A DNA stretch of 64,000 nucleotides from Eopsaltria australis (GCA_034509425.1 JAVTVJ010000574.1:310001-374000); one strand, 5' to 3'. Shown: positions 12,496 through 24,736, counted from the stretch's first letter. The notes: generated by a model not told the origin, from the letters alone. Made by a program: numbers and translations.

Positions 12496-13101
12496 GTGTG
12501 TGGAAAGGCTCCCAGCAGGATGGGGCCCGGGGCTGAAGCAGAGCCAGGTGTGCCCAGGTGTGCCCAGGTGTGCCCAGGTGGGCCAGAAGGCCAATGGCCC
12601 CTGGCCTGTGTCAGCCATGGCGTGGCCAGCAGGAGCAGGGCAGGGCTCGTGGCCCTGTGCTGGGCATGGCTGAGGCCACAGCTCCAGTGCTGTGTCCAGT
12701 TCTGGCCCCTCGATTCAGGAAGGACACTGGGGGGCTGGAGCAGGTCCAGGGAAAGGAAGGGAACTGGGGAAGGGTGTGGAGCTCATGCCCTGTGCAGTGG
12801 GGCTGGGGAGCCTGGGGGGCTCATCCTGGACCAGAGGAGGCTCAGGGGGACCTCTCAGCCTTGGCAACTCCATGCCAGGAGGAGGCAGCCAGGTGGGGAC
12901 CAGGCTCTGCTCCTGGGGAACAAGGGACAGGACAAGAGGAAATTGAAACTGCATATTAGGAAAACATTCTTCACAGAAAGGCTGGTCTGGCTGCCCAGGG
13001 CAGTGCTGGAGTCTCCATCCCTGGAGGGATTTAGAAGAGGTGTAGATGTGGCACTTGGGGTGTGGAGGGTTAGTGGTGGCATTGGCAGCACTTGGACTTG
13101 A
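12496..13101 (+). pseudogene. CR1 ORF2 C-terminal remnant with a chance-open 201-codon frame
   Basis: The longest open frame in the window lies here (201 codons), but it is a CR1 fossil and not a host gene. Within it, VASRSRAGLVAL, then CVQFWPLDSG, then IRKTFFTERLVWLPRAVLES are recognisable as the post-reverse-transcriptase C-terminal region of CR1 ORF2. Between these blocks the reading frame is shifted: the CR1-like peptide for the LRGDLSAL segment appears in another frame, at about 12840-12870. The residues between FFTER and the Leu-Pro motif are partly deleted. The ATG at 12496 is not the CR1 start. The reverse transcriptase active site (a YxDD-type motif) is upstream in intact elements and is not present. 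Confidence that this is CR1 is high; confidence that any protein is made is very low. Confidence 0.85.
12544..12582 (+). repeat. 10-bp tandem repeat inside CR1, 3 full copies plus flanking partials
   Basis: TGCCCAGGTG is repeated exactly three times at 12551-12580, preceded by a partial copy (CCAGGTG, 12544-12550). CR1 normally carries this motif once, just before the AAGAAGGCCAA segment. The extra copies therefore look like replication-slippage expansion after or during insertion. The two surplus units add 20 bases and disturb the ORF2 frame. Confidence 0.9.
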
Positions 13102-13146
13102 TCTCAAAGGTTTTTTCCAACCTAAACGATTCAATGATTCTACAAT

Positions 13147-13938
13147 AAGGCAAAAAATAAACATTGCTGAAGTATTCAATGAGCTACAAGGAAAAAGTGT
13201 GGTTTTGTTTATACTTCTCAATAAATAACAGGAAAATTCCTGTAATAAGCTTTGTTATTTCAACACACACACTGCCTTTTTGCTACTACCTTTGTCATGA
13301 AAAGGAGGTATCAGAATTATCATTCTTGATATTTCTGACCTTTTCAGTATTCGGTTATGTTTAGATTCACTGTCAGTTCTACCTCTTCTTCAGAGGTTAC
13401 TAAGGCACTAACCAAAGAAAAATGTGAACTGCCAGCAAGTCAAATTACAGAACATTAATAAGGTCAAAGCAGTACAGTTTATTATCATCTTTCACAGAAT
13501 ACATGAAACATTAACGCTGTGTTACTTCATTTTCATGACAATAATTGTTAAGAGACCTTCCCATGCAACTTATTCTCATTACAACTTTAAAATTACATTG
13601 TGATTTGTAATCCTGTAGCCCTCTTAGAATTTGTCTCTCTCTAAATATCTTATTTCAAACCGCACAGAGCTGCACGTGAAATATTTCCAAACAACATGTT
13701 TTATTTGCACCTCAGAGTTTCACTGAAACTAATGGAAATGAAACTGAGGCACATTAGCAGGAAGACTGTAAGACAAGATGCCATTTCACATGCTGGCAGA
13801 ACAAGACATTGAGCTAAAGGCCTCCTTCCAACCTACTCAATTGGAATTATTCTCTGTCCTTCTGAAGATAAAAATATAAGCAATGTCTGAAAATACCTAC
13901 TTAAGGTAGAGTGTATTTTATACAGAATGGCAATGGTT
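13147..13938. other. Single-copy DNA between CR1 fragments, with a possible extra CR1 tail
   Basis: Mostly unremarkable AT-rich sequence. At about 13812-13853 a short segment (GGCCTCCTTCCAACCTACTC and then ATTATTCTCTGTC) resembles a strongly decayed plus-strand CR1 3' tail. It is too short to call with confidence. Confidence 0.4.
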
Positions 13939-14040
13939 GCAGCAACCTGGTCTGGTGGGAGGAGTCCCTACCCGTGGCAGGGGGTGGGTTGGGATGATCC
14001 TTGATGTCCCTTCCAACCCAAACCACTCTGTGCTTCTGTG
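13939..14040 (+). mobile_element. CR1 LINE fragment, last 100 bp, plus strand
   Basis: The segment reads GCAACCTGGTCTGGTGGGAG, then a TGGCAGGGGGTGGGTTGGGATGATCC-like block (split here as TGGCAGGGGG and TTGGGATGATCC). It ends with TCCCTTCCAACCCAAACCA and two octamer-like units, CTCTGTGC and TTCTGTG. This is the standard CR1 3' untranslated end in plus orientation. Only about 100 bases remain; the element is 5'-truncated and non-coding. It belongs to a different CR1 branch from the copy ending at 13146, judging from the GCAACCTGGTC block. Confidence 0.92.
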
Positions 14041-15774
14041 AAAAGCTTTCAGCATTACAGCACCAGGGACAAGGTTTCCTCTCCCAGTCCACAGTGCAAT
14101 ATAGACTGCCCAGCCCAAACTATACATTTCTCATAAATTAATATACCTTTCCAAAAGCCAAATAGCTTCAGTACTACCTAGCTTGACCTCTGAGATAGCA
14201 AGGGATGGATTTTTAACTCAGTGTTAGGAAATTATATTTATTATTATATATTAATAAGTTGCATACCAACTGCCCATGCAATGGGGTGAACATTAACATT
14301 AATTTGCTCAGCAAATATTCACAGAAGCTTCTAGATTATACATTATAGATGGAATACTTTCCTCTGCACAATAAAAATATCCTTGCTTTTTATTCAGAGC
14401 ACCAGGATTATTTGAAAGCAAAAGTAAATATAACTGGAAGTTATTTATTTCCTATACACTGAAGTAAATAAACCATGCTTAAGTGTTGGTACAGATTCCA
14501 TTTATGACCCATTCATAAAACAGAGTGTGTTTCTCATTTTGAAGTTAAGAAAACCCTCCTCTTTTCGGTTGTTGTTGTTTATTTATTCTAACTTTCCAGA
14601 TTTAGCAAGGTTTACTGTGAGTCCAGGTGGACTGGACAATTTAGGGGCTTCAGTTAAATGGGGACTTGAGTAACTCCATATTCATAGGACTTCTCATGTG
14701 TCTCTTGTTCACAGTACCTGGCTTCTGAGCAGGCATCACCTGCTTGGCCTTGGAATAACATTGTTTTTAGGGAACACTAAATCCAGAACCCCGACCTGCT
14801 GAGATGGAAGCAGGAAAAGGCAAAACAATAAAATAAATGGGAAAAAAAGGAGAACAATCATATTGTATTTTTGGGCAGCTAAATATTCCTCAATGGACTA
14901 TACTGACATTCCATAGTTCGGGCTGGAACCTAGAAAGCAATAACCTCTTATCTTCATGACAGTGAAATCCCAATCACCAGAATTCAGGTGTCCACACCCT
15001 CTTCTCCAGTTGCTCAGAACAATCATTTTGAATTAAGCCATTTATAGGACCAGGATGACACAGCCTATGCCCATTCTGCTGGACATGCCCTTACTTTCAG
15101 TTCATTCTCCTTCCCACTTCTCCCCAGTCATCAGCCTTGCCAGGTGTTGTAGATGACTGCTGCAAGCCCAGACACAGATACAGGCTCTACTTTCCCAGTG
15201 AGGCTTCTTAAAAGGCTCCCAGCTTTCTGCTTTGCCTCCTCCCCTGTCAGAGAACCACACTCCTCCCACCAGTAGAATGCCTTCGCATCAGTAAAATGAT
15301 CTTACAGTTCTGTTGAAGCTGGGTCCTTAACACAAGGTACAAACTCTGAACTAGTTGAGTGAACCCAAGTCAGGACTAGAAAAAGAAGGAGCCAGGACTT
15401 TACGAAGCATTTGTGCTATTGAAACAGTCAATGTATCATACAATCCAACCCAAGGCTCTGTCCATTTGAACAATTACACATTAATGTGTACTGAGAACTC
15501 TCAGTTTCACTGTGGCAATGAAAACCTTTGAGTATTAACATGTTTGGGACTTTAGGGAAAGACCATATAAACAAGTTCATGAGTGCTCCCTGTACAATAA
15601 ACTGCAGCAGCTCCATCCTAAATTCAGTCACTCAGCTGCCAGTTCCAACAATCAGCTGGAGAGCAGAGGGGGAACTGTCAAAAACAACTGATTTTATAAA
15701 GGTACAGTAATAATATTTATGAGATGCTTGCAAATGATAAAAACTACTCCCAAAGCTTCAATACAGGAGTAATT

Positions 15775-15814
15775 TTGTAATTAAATTCGGACAAGCTGAG
15801 TTACTTTGGGAGTG
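15775..15814 (+). repeat. 40-bp dispersed direct repeat, copy 1
   Basis: The segment starts TTGTAATTAAATTCGG and ends TTACTTTGGGAGTG. It matches 17047-17086 at 38 of 40 positions by direct comparison, the only differences being TC against CT in the centre-left. Similarity stops abruptly at both ends. I do not recognise a repeat family. Confidence 0.9.
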
Positions 15815-17046
15815 GTACCCCTGCTTCCAAACCCTGCATGCTAACCTCGGCTAATGGGAGCACTGTGAGCACACCCAGTCCAGAAACACTCTCTATTCTG
15901 AATAAAATCAACGAACATTCTGAGCAGAAGGTTTGGAGTGAGAAATTATCTTCCATGACAACTGGTCAAAAGTGGAGCCAGGTCACCATTTTATCATGAA
16001 CATATAAAATAATTCTTTTAACACATTAGTATTAAACTGCTCACCTGGGAATGATCAAAATTAACTAGTTTTAGTATAACTATGGGATTTTGTTATTTCT
16101 GTTCTTAGGTTTAAGGCATGTGATGCAGTAAGAGGCACTGGACCGAAAATCTGTCCAGAACTCTGTCCTCATATTTACAGATTTTGCATTATATTGGCTC
16201 ACATAAAACTGCATGAAATCATGTCAGACTGAGAGTGTTTTCATGGCAGTGCCCCCATGCCATTGTGCTGACACCAATGTCCACTCTGGTAGTTATTTGT
16301 TGAATGTAGTTTCTACTGGCACAGCACCTAAAAATGCATTTTCCTTTCCATTTTTAAACATTATAGTGTCGTATTACTTGATAATTCACAATTACACTAG
16401 AGTTTGAAAAGCCTTTTAATTTTGTTTTCCCCAAATTAAAAACAAAAAGTCTCCTTTTATTTTCTAAACTGTAATTTTTAACTTGTGGATTTTTTTTTGT
16501 GGGTTTTAATGACCTGAGTCTGTTGCTTTTCATGAAATGAAACTAATTGGAGCCCTTCTCTAGCAAGCATGATAAATGGTTGGTTCCTTTTGCAATAGAA
16601 ACCAGAAAGAATAACATTAAACATTATTTTTCTGGTTTTATCCATCTCTATGATAAGTGTGGCTATAACACTCAAAACAGACTTACACCTGAGAAGCACA
16701 GTGCAAGATAAAATATAATATATAAAAATTCTAATCGCAAACCAAACCCAGAATTATGCTTTTTCATCCAACTCTTCTCCTCCCTTAAGAAGCACCTGAG
16801 TAGGAAGGGACAATGTGAGAATTAGGAAATGAAAATCCGTGGGTTTGTTGGTTTTCTTTAAATAGTACCCTAAAAATAAAATTAACCCCTAGAAGATTTA
16901 AAGTGTTTTTAAAAAGACAAAGTTATTGTATTTACAGTTCTGAGTGTTCCCTTTCTTTTGCCCATAAATAAATTAAACTGTTTCCATTTTGCTTCTATAT
17001 TTTTCAATTATTGAAAAGAATTGTTAAATCCTTATAAAAGCATGAA

Positions 17047-17086
17047 TTGTAATTAAATCTGGACAAGCTGAGTTACTTTGGGAGTG
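17047..17086 (+). repeat. 40-bp dispersed direct repeat, copy 2
   Basis: This is the second copy of the sequence at 15775-15814, in the same orientation and 1272 bases downstream. It starts TTGTAATTAAATCTGG and ends TTACTTTGGGAGTG. Flanking sequence is unrelated to that of copy 1. Confidence 0.9.
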
Positions 17087-17277
17087 TCAAAGAGTCAAAC
17101 AGTATCCAAGACAGGAGATGAACAGATGACCATTAGAAATAAATCAACCCAACTTTGAAATATGCATTAGGGGTATAAAACTATTACTACTCTGTCATAC
17201 ATCAGGATTAAAATAATACAAGTTCTGACCACCATTTCAAAAGGAAAATGGGTATTTTTTAGGTAAAATCCTCGTTT

Positions 17278-17293
17278 AAAAAAAAAAAAAAAA
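17278..17293. repeat. Poly-A run, 16 A
   Basis: An uninterrupted 16-base A run. No retroposed gene or SINE is recognisable upstream, so it is treated as a simple homopolymer. Confidence 0.9.
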
Positions 17294-20200
17294 TAGAAGC
17301 ATCACCTATTTCCTATTTGTACATGAATATTCAGCAGAAACTACAGCTCGTGCCACTCCCTGGTCCTGCAGTAATTAAGTATTCAGACCAGCAAACAGCT
17401 CAGGTGGAATGATTTTATGACAAATGACCAAAAACATATCAACCATAAAAACCCAGCCCTGGTAAAGTCCCTGAAGCCCAGGCAGCTCAATCACTGTGAA
17501 ATCAGACAGGAGCTCCCCATAAACCTGGGGACAGCTCCCCTCACTGCCTTCCACACACAGCAAATAAACACGAGCAAGAGAGGCTTCAGGAGCCTCACAG
17601 ATAAAAGGACAGAGCACTTAAAACAAAATGCCAATATGGAAACCAAACCTGTGAGTCCAATGGCTCTTGGATTGATTGGTAGCAGGGGGGAAAAAGCTCA
17701 GATAAATTAATAAAGGCTAAAATCAATGAATACAGGCACCACCCCGTATATAGGGCACACACATGCCCATTGAAAACACCTTTATTTTCTGAAGTCCCCA
17801 TATTCCAGGAGGTAGTAGAATGAATCTGTGCTGCAAGGCAGGAGGTGCTGGGGATCACAGATTTAGCATGAGAAAAACACATAAAAAACTGAGATGCATA
17901 TTTTTGAATTCCTTTGATTTGAACTTCACCTGATCAAAAGAAGTTTTGCTGCACCGAGTGCTCTGCAGGGTGTGACCCACAGCCAACACAGAGCTGGATC
18001 AACCCCCCATGCATCTGTAGCACACCTTACCCAGAACAGCTCAGAACAAGGTGATGGTGAGGCAGGAGGAAAAACAAAAAGAAGGGGAGAGAAAGCCAAG
18101 TGCTGATTTCTCTGTCTATGAAATATTAAATATTAAAGGTGGCCCGTTGTAACAATTACAGCCTTCAGTGCTGAACTCCCACTTTTGCCCAGCTCCCAGG
18201 TCTATTTTCCCTGTGCTTTCCCCACGGAACAGCACATTCATTAGGATGAGATCATGCAGCTCCATCCAACAATGCCAATGTTATCTGAGGGCTGGACAGC
18301 GTCCAAATTTCATTTCAATACATCACTTGGGCATTATAAATGATAAATCAATATTTCTAATAGTTTTCCATTCTAATGTATTGAGGTGGAAACAAGCCAG
18401 CACAGCCTACAAGAAATATGCAGATTTAAAAGGTCAGACTTTGAGCATAATGAAGTGTAATTATTAATTTTGGTCATAGGAAACTTGGAGGCAATTGGTT
18501 GCTGAAATCAAGGAAAATTCATGAGGAATTGGAAAAATTAACATAATTTTGAAGTTAAACCAAAAACTAACAGGTCAGCAAGTCAACTCAGTTGAAAAAA
18601 ATGTTCTTTAGCTTTAAGCAAGGGAAGGGAAATGAACTCCTAAGAATTCAAAAGGCATAACTAAAATATATGTGCTTAAGTACAGCACATCATTGCTGTA
18701 ATTCCAGAGAACATCACATATGAACTGTAGCACTTACATAGCGTGGTAATAAATACATCCATTATTTAACTCTAGGGAATAATTTATATATCTTCCCCAC
18801 ATGTCTACATGCATTTAGCTCCGAGTTCTTGAATGGTGCCTTTGTTTTTGGTTTGGTTTTTTTGTCTTCAAGATTTTACCAGTAAAATGGACCTGACTGA
18901 CAAGACATGGAATAGACAGAAAATATTCTGCCTTATTTAAGTGCTCAAATAAAGTTAATTAAGCTGAGTGCTGCAACATGCATTTGAGTGCACTTCAGAC
19001 ATTATGTCAGTAAAAGTGAGAATACAGATCAAAAATTAAAACAATTGAAAAAATAATTACTAGAATAAAAAATAATAGCATTCCATTCTAAGCACATTCT
19101 CTCACATTCTAAAGACATAACAGCAGCTTCAAAACTCTATTCCAATATTATTTTTGAATATTTATTAAAAGTATATGCAATTCAGAGCAGTTCTTATAAT
19201 TAATTTGTATTAATTTTTAAGCTTGAAAAAAATAGATTCAGATCTCATATACCAGAACACAAAAATAGCCAATTCCACTCAAATCAGTGCTGTAAATCTT
19301 GCCTAAACTGGGAGCTAAGCCCCACTGAATTCACTGAAGGCACCTAACATATCCATTTGCTAAGTAAGCAAAATCAAATGTAGATCTCATGAGTCTGCTT
19401 AAGAAGCAAGGTGAGTCCTACAGGAAAGTTCTGTCATCAGATCTCAAAATATTGATAGTTGCTACTGAAATTCAAGACTTATATTTTTTGGAACATATGC
19501 ATCTGACTTGCTGCTACTGCAGGACTACAAATCAATTCTTTACAGAGCACATGTGGTACCTGTGGAAAATACCTCAGTTTCTAAGAGATATTTAGACTCT
19601 GTAGAACAGTAAGGAATTTAGGGTTCCTTTAATATCTTTTATGAAAAAGAATGGTAAACTACTTAATTATAACTAACATCAAGCCAAAAGCAAAGTCAGA
19701 ACCACCAGCGTTATCTTGACTGAAAACCTCCCACCAAGAATAATCTCTATGATTTTGACAGAGTGAAAGCCTGATCAAGGATGAGCTTAAAATCATTCCT
19801 GGTCATGTGTCTTGGGTATGAAAAGATGGGGGTTTGTCTTTTTAAAATTTTAAATCTCTGTGGGAGGTTTTTTTGGATTTTTTTTTTTTTAAAGTGCATT
19901 GTAATTCCTATAAAGAATAAAAATAATACAGCTGCTTTATGGCTTTCCTCAGCGAACAAAAAAAACCTTAATTTTATCATAGTCTATTGTCATGAAAATT
20001 TCAACTTATTTAAAGCAGTGTGTGCGAGTATAAATCCCAATTATGAAACACAGCTGCAAAGGTGTAGGCAGATGCAAGAGATCTACAGGTTACAAAGAGA
20101 GCACCTTGGGGAGTGCATTGAGAGGGAGCAGAGAGACAGGGACAGGAGCTGCCCCAAAAGTGGCCCAGGACAGTCCCAGGTCTCTTTATGGCCCAGCAGC

Positions 20201-23200
20201 AGGGGCTGACCCTGCAGCTCCAAGGGCTGCTCAGTGCAGCAGGAGCTTCTCACAATGATGTGCAAAGCATCCTTTGTTTGCTTGCTAAGGCTCAGACTGA
20301 TGGAATTCATCATTCAAATGAAATTGTCCTCATTCCAGTGCAGGCCTGTTGGACAGCAATGCATGGACAAGGCTCAAGCTCCCCTTTTTTGCCCTCAGGA
20401 GTGTTTGTTTTGTTCCTGTTCACCTCATGAACTGCATTCATTTAGCACAACTCAAAGTGCAGGGATCCAAACCATTGCCCTTCTCCTAACATCCCCACAC
20501 ACCAAACACCCAAGACCCCAAACTCTCAGTTTCTTGGCTCTGAGGTTCACGCTCATTAATGAAGCAGGCAATTAGGGATAGTCTGTGTTTTTACTCCGTC
20601 CTTGCCTCATGTTGAGGGTGGGGGTGTTTGAGGAGGCACTGCAGAGATGGGCAGAGCCTGGCAGATCTGCACACACTGCTTTTGTCTGCAAACTCAGGTG
20701 CTTTAAGTCTGTCCCATCACCAACTTTACCCTCATTTTGTACCTCCAAACAAGTGAGCAATAACCTTAAGAGTTGAAATGTATCCCTTCTCCCAAAAAGA
20801 CCTAGACACCTTTATTTTTAGATGTTGTTTGTTTATGCATTTGCTTTCCAACTTCCTTCACACTAAATCATAACACTTGCTAAATATGGGATATCATCTG
20901 GGAGTGTTTTTGTGACAGTTTACATGTCCATAAAGCAAGTTCTGGTAAAACACTGCAGCACACAATAAAGATCTCTATGACTACACAGTGATTTGGTTAC
21001 TCTAAGGGAAAGAAAACAATCCTCTTAAGCCTCCTCTCCTTTGAAGACTATCCATTTTGAAAAGACAAAAGCAGAACACTATTTCAAGTTCCAGAAGTTT
21101 GAAACAAGAGGGCGATTTCTGAGGAAATGCTGGTGAGCACATCTGAAGAGGCACCTGGTGAATCTCTCAAAAATCCATGCCCGGCATTCCAATCTTTCCT
21201 GCCCCGTTGGTTTGAATGGTGCATGAATTAGATTAACTGTCCTGATTATTCAAAGAAATTTAGCTTAACGACCTGCAATTACTTTAATGGCTTTGAGATT
21301 CAGAAGGTAAGAAGGCACTATGTTTCTTTAAATGAACATTAAATATAAAATGTCTCTGACTGACTGTCATGAAAACCCAATTTTATTGCGATTTAAATTA
21401 TTCAGAATCAATATCAGACATTAGCTATAGTTAGGAACTTATGAAGACAGAGGAACCTAAAAGCAACCCTTTTTAATACAGAATAATGACATATTGTTTT
21501 GAAAGTAGCAGTTTATTTGTTATGTATCACTATTTTAGAATGCAATATCTTTATCTCTTTTAACACTAAACTATAAAAAGAAAAATGGACTGAAGCTCAT
21601 CTTTGATGAGTTTGTGCTTAAGCTCATTTCCCCACTTTGACTATTGAATTTTCTAGGTTCTGATGAATGTAATTTGTATTCCAGTACCATCGTGTGCCTC
21701 CAGTCAGAGGTAGTAAAACAGTTCTAGCAATTCCACACACAAAATGTAGCAGGAAACATTTCAGGTCAAGCAAGAATTAAAGAAATCTTGAAAAGATTAG
21801 ATTAATGAAAAATGCATGATATTGGTGTGTAGCAATTCTCAACAGTGATTTAAAAATAGCTTCAGTAGTGTTGCTGCTTAAGGATACATCATTTCTAAAG
21901 AGCAAAGAAAATGGGTAAGGAATGATAAAGCCATAAAATTCATGAAATGTATAACCCAACCTCCCTGATTCTTCTTGCCAGTGCAGTGCAGGAGAGTGGA
22001 AATACAGTGTGGCACAGGCAGCCCATGAGATCCCTCACTCCGAATTCCAGGTACCACCCAGCACAGGGAAACTTGGAAAACTAAGTTAGAAAACACAAGC
22101 ACAGGGTGGTGGAGAGCTCCTCACCAGACAAACAAAGGGGATTGTTCAAAGGAATGTGCTTAGGACTCTACTGGAGCACGCCCAGGGTGACTTCAGCTAC
22201 ACAGCTACAGTATAAAATACCTATAAACACTTAGCTAAAACCCTTCTGTATCTTTCCAGAGGTTTTCCTCCTCTTCTGAGGGAACACTGGAAAGAAATAT
22301 TGTATTTATTAGCTATTATATATAAAACAAATATCCTAAATAATTATATTACATGACATATTACTTTTAAGTTAAAGGCAAATAAAGCCATCGAGTGCTT
22401 GGGTCCTTAACCCTAAAAAACATAAATAGGGGAGGAGGATAAATGTCACTGAAGTTACATATCATCAATAAATGATGTTACATAGGGATGCACCATATAC
22501 TGGGCATAATCTGTTGGGAAACAATAAAATATCTACCAGCAATCTATTTTTAATAGCTGGGAACCATCAGCAATTCCCATCAACTCCCATCCCCAGTCGT
22601 GGCTGACTCACACTCTGGGAATCAGATCACATTTACATATGCAACTTTAGGCAGCTGATTTTGATAACTTTGGTCTGAGAGTTTTAGCTCTACACAGAGC
22701 TAATGTACTCAACAGCGCTGGCACTCACTCAAAATCTATACTTCATTTATTAATTCAAGTCACTCACAAAGTTTCTCCCACATTCTTCCAGCCCACTCCT
22801 ATTCTAAATTTGTAGGCTAGAATTTATTTCAGACGTATTTCCATATGAAATAATTTCTTTTCCCATCAGCACCCTCTAACTCCACAAATGGCATTAACAA
22901 GATACAGTTGGGATATTTTTTTTCACTAAATAATCATTATAGTGCATAATAATGATAGTAGTAGTACAAGCAATAAATAAAAGCTGGGAAATGCAAAGTA
23001 ATTTTGTGACAGCAGTTTGTCCCTCAGAAGAAATAAATTGTTGCTGTTTGTGGTGGACCAGGGTTGTGAACCATCAGCTGAACACATTTTAAACACAGAA
23101 ATTACAGGGTGTGAAGAAGAAGAGTTGGTTTGGGAAATATTTCAGTGGATTAATCCACCAAATAAACAGCAAATATTTCTGAGGGACACTCCCTGAGCTG

Positions 23201-24736
23201 CCACAGGAGTGCTCTGTGCTCCCAGGGCACGAGGAACACCTTCCAAATCCTGGCACCAATTGCTCTGAGGGCACTGAACGCAACATCTGCACTGCTCAGC
23301 TGCAGCTCAACACCACAGCCAGGGCTTGGCAGAGCTTAGCAGTACATGGGCCTAAAGAAGAGTTATTAGTAATAATTAATAATTGAAAATAACTAATAAC
23401 ACCATCATGACAGCACCTCAACAGACCTTATAAAAATATCCCATTTGAGGAGGATCGAGGTGAAAAGTGCTATTTCTGCTCCCTCTGGGATGAACTTCTG
23501 GATCAGCTATGAGAGTATCATCACTTATGTTTTGTGGGATATTTTTTTCCTCATAAACTTCTTGTGGATTAAGCAGTGAAAACTTTCAAGGAGGTTATTT
23601 GGAATCACACCACCACTTTAATTGCACCTGAAATTTCATGCTAATAACTTTGCCCAACAGCAAAAACAAAGCTCCAAAGAATCCACTGACTGCAACAGCT
23701 TCTTGTCCTCCCCCAACCAATGTCATATGCACTAGATCTGTATTTTGTTTTCTCCCTCTCAGAGCCAATAATCATTTCCATTTTACCTCCAAGCCAAGTA
23801 AGAAAAACAACTTTCAAGCATAAAAACTGCCCAGAGAAATGATGTGCATTCATACGAACCAGACTTTTTTGCCTCCTATTCATTTCTATTTCGCTGTAAT
23901 GTACTGAGAAATGCAAACATGCAATTTGGGAGTATTTAAAATCAGCTTGATTCCTCTGTATACACATGTACATGAATATTAGGGTTAGAAAAGAAAAGAA
24001 AACAAGATTATTTCAGCACAGAGGGAAAGTCTGCTCCATTTCATCAGCGCTCCTTGAAAAAAGAGCATTTTCAACAAAACTGACAAAAGAATGGAATAAA
24101 GTACATATGAAATTTTAATATTTGAAATGCCTATCATATAACAGATTATTTTGAATATATTGAAGATCAAAGCTACAAACGACTAATTTTGAAAGGTCTA
24201 GTAATTTTCTATTTTATAAAGAAGACTGTCAGGAAAAGGGAGTTAAAAACAATGACAGTGCTAAGAAATCGTGGAGTAACAATCCTGGTTTCTAATTTTA
24301 AAAAGTGCTATTTTTAAGAGAAAAGCTTTTCGTGGTGAGAGAAGGTTAGGCTTGATTCCAAATACAATAAAAAGAAATTTACTGCCCCCTCCTGGACTGG
24401 TAAAACAAAGTTTCATTTTCTCTCAAGTCACAAAATCACACGGATGACGTTCTTCTATCAGTTACCAAAGACTCCACCTGTACAGAGAGTTGGGGGAACA
24501 GGTGATGACTTTGGGTGACTCCTGGAAGTTAAAAGCAGCAACTTCAACGCAGGAGTCAAAGAATTGCTGGATTATTTTCTCAGAATCATCCTTAACTGTA
24601 CCCTTCCTATGGCAAAACAGTGCAGCAGAAAACATTTACTTCCATAAACGCAAGAAAAATACAATGTGATGCTCAAGGGGAAAAGCTTTTTGTCCTAAAG
24701 AGTATAAACCTTTATTTATGTAAGTTAAGCTGATGT

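Larger units (their letters stand above)
12400..13146 (+). mobile_element. CR1 LINE fragment, 3' part, plus strand
   Basis: From about 12480 the sequence follows the CR1 ORF2 end. There is a GGGGCAGAGTG...GGAAAGGCTCCC segment, then a CCAGGTG...GCCAGAAGGCCAATGG segment, then GTGGCCAGCAGGAGCAGGGC and TGTGTCCAGTTCTGG. Next comes a TTCTTCACAGAAAGG segment, then TTTTTTCCAACCTAAACG, and diverged terminal octamers (ATTCAATGATTCTACA) end near 13146. The order and orientation are those of the plus strand of CR1. The upstream limit is uncertain: sequence from about 12400 is compatible but diverged. The element contains an internal 10-bp tandem expansion at 12544-12582 and appears to lack a short segment just before it. 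The copy is GC-rich compared with its surroundings, which accounts for the concentration of open frames on both strands here. It is inactive and 5'-truncated. Confidence 0.92.
14041..24736. other. Long single-copy non-coding stretch
   Basis: About 10.7 kb with no recognised transposon or gene. Features noted separately are a 40-bp sequence present at 15775-15814 and 17047-17086, a poly-A run at 17278-17293, a T run at 19878-19890 and a conserved-element-like region at 21215-21430. The longest frame is 142 codons (19781-20209, plus), with no domain and an overlapping frame on the other strand. GC-richer patches lie at about 20100-20250 and 23170-23330. No splice-bounded coding exon could be identified by eye. 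Confidence 0.5.

Noticed and set aside
12226..12618. 130-codon minus-strand open frame as a gene
   Set aside because: Only its C-terminal part is meaningful and this is a frameshifted CR1 ORF2 remnant. The N-terminal part is antisense to the neighbouring plus-strand CR1.
12715..13221. 168-codon minus-strand open frame, Pro/Ser-rich
   Set aside because: It is antisense to a plus-strand CR1 fragment. The composition comes from the GC-rich repeat.
23979..23988. Interstitial telomere-like TTAGGGTTAG
   Set aside because: Only one and a half units are present, which is expected by chance.
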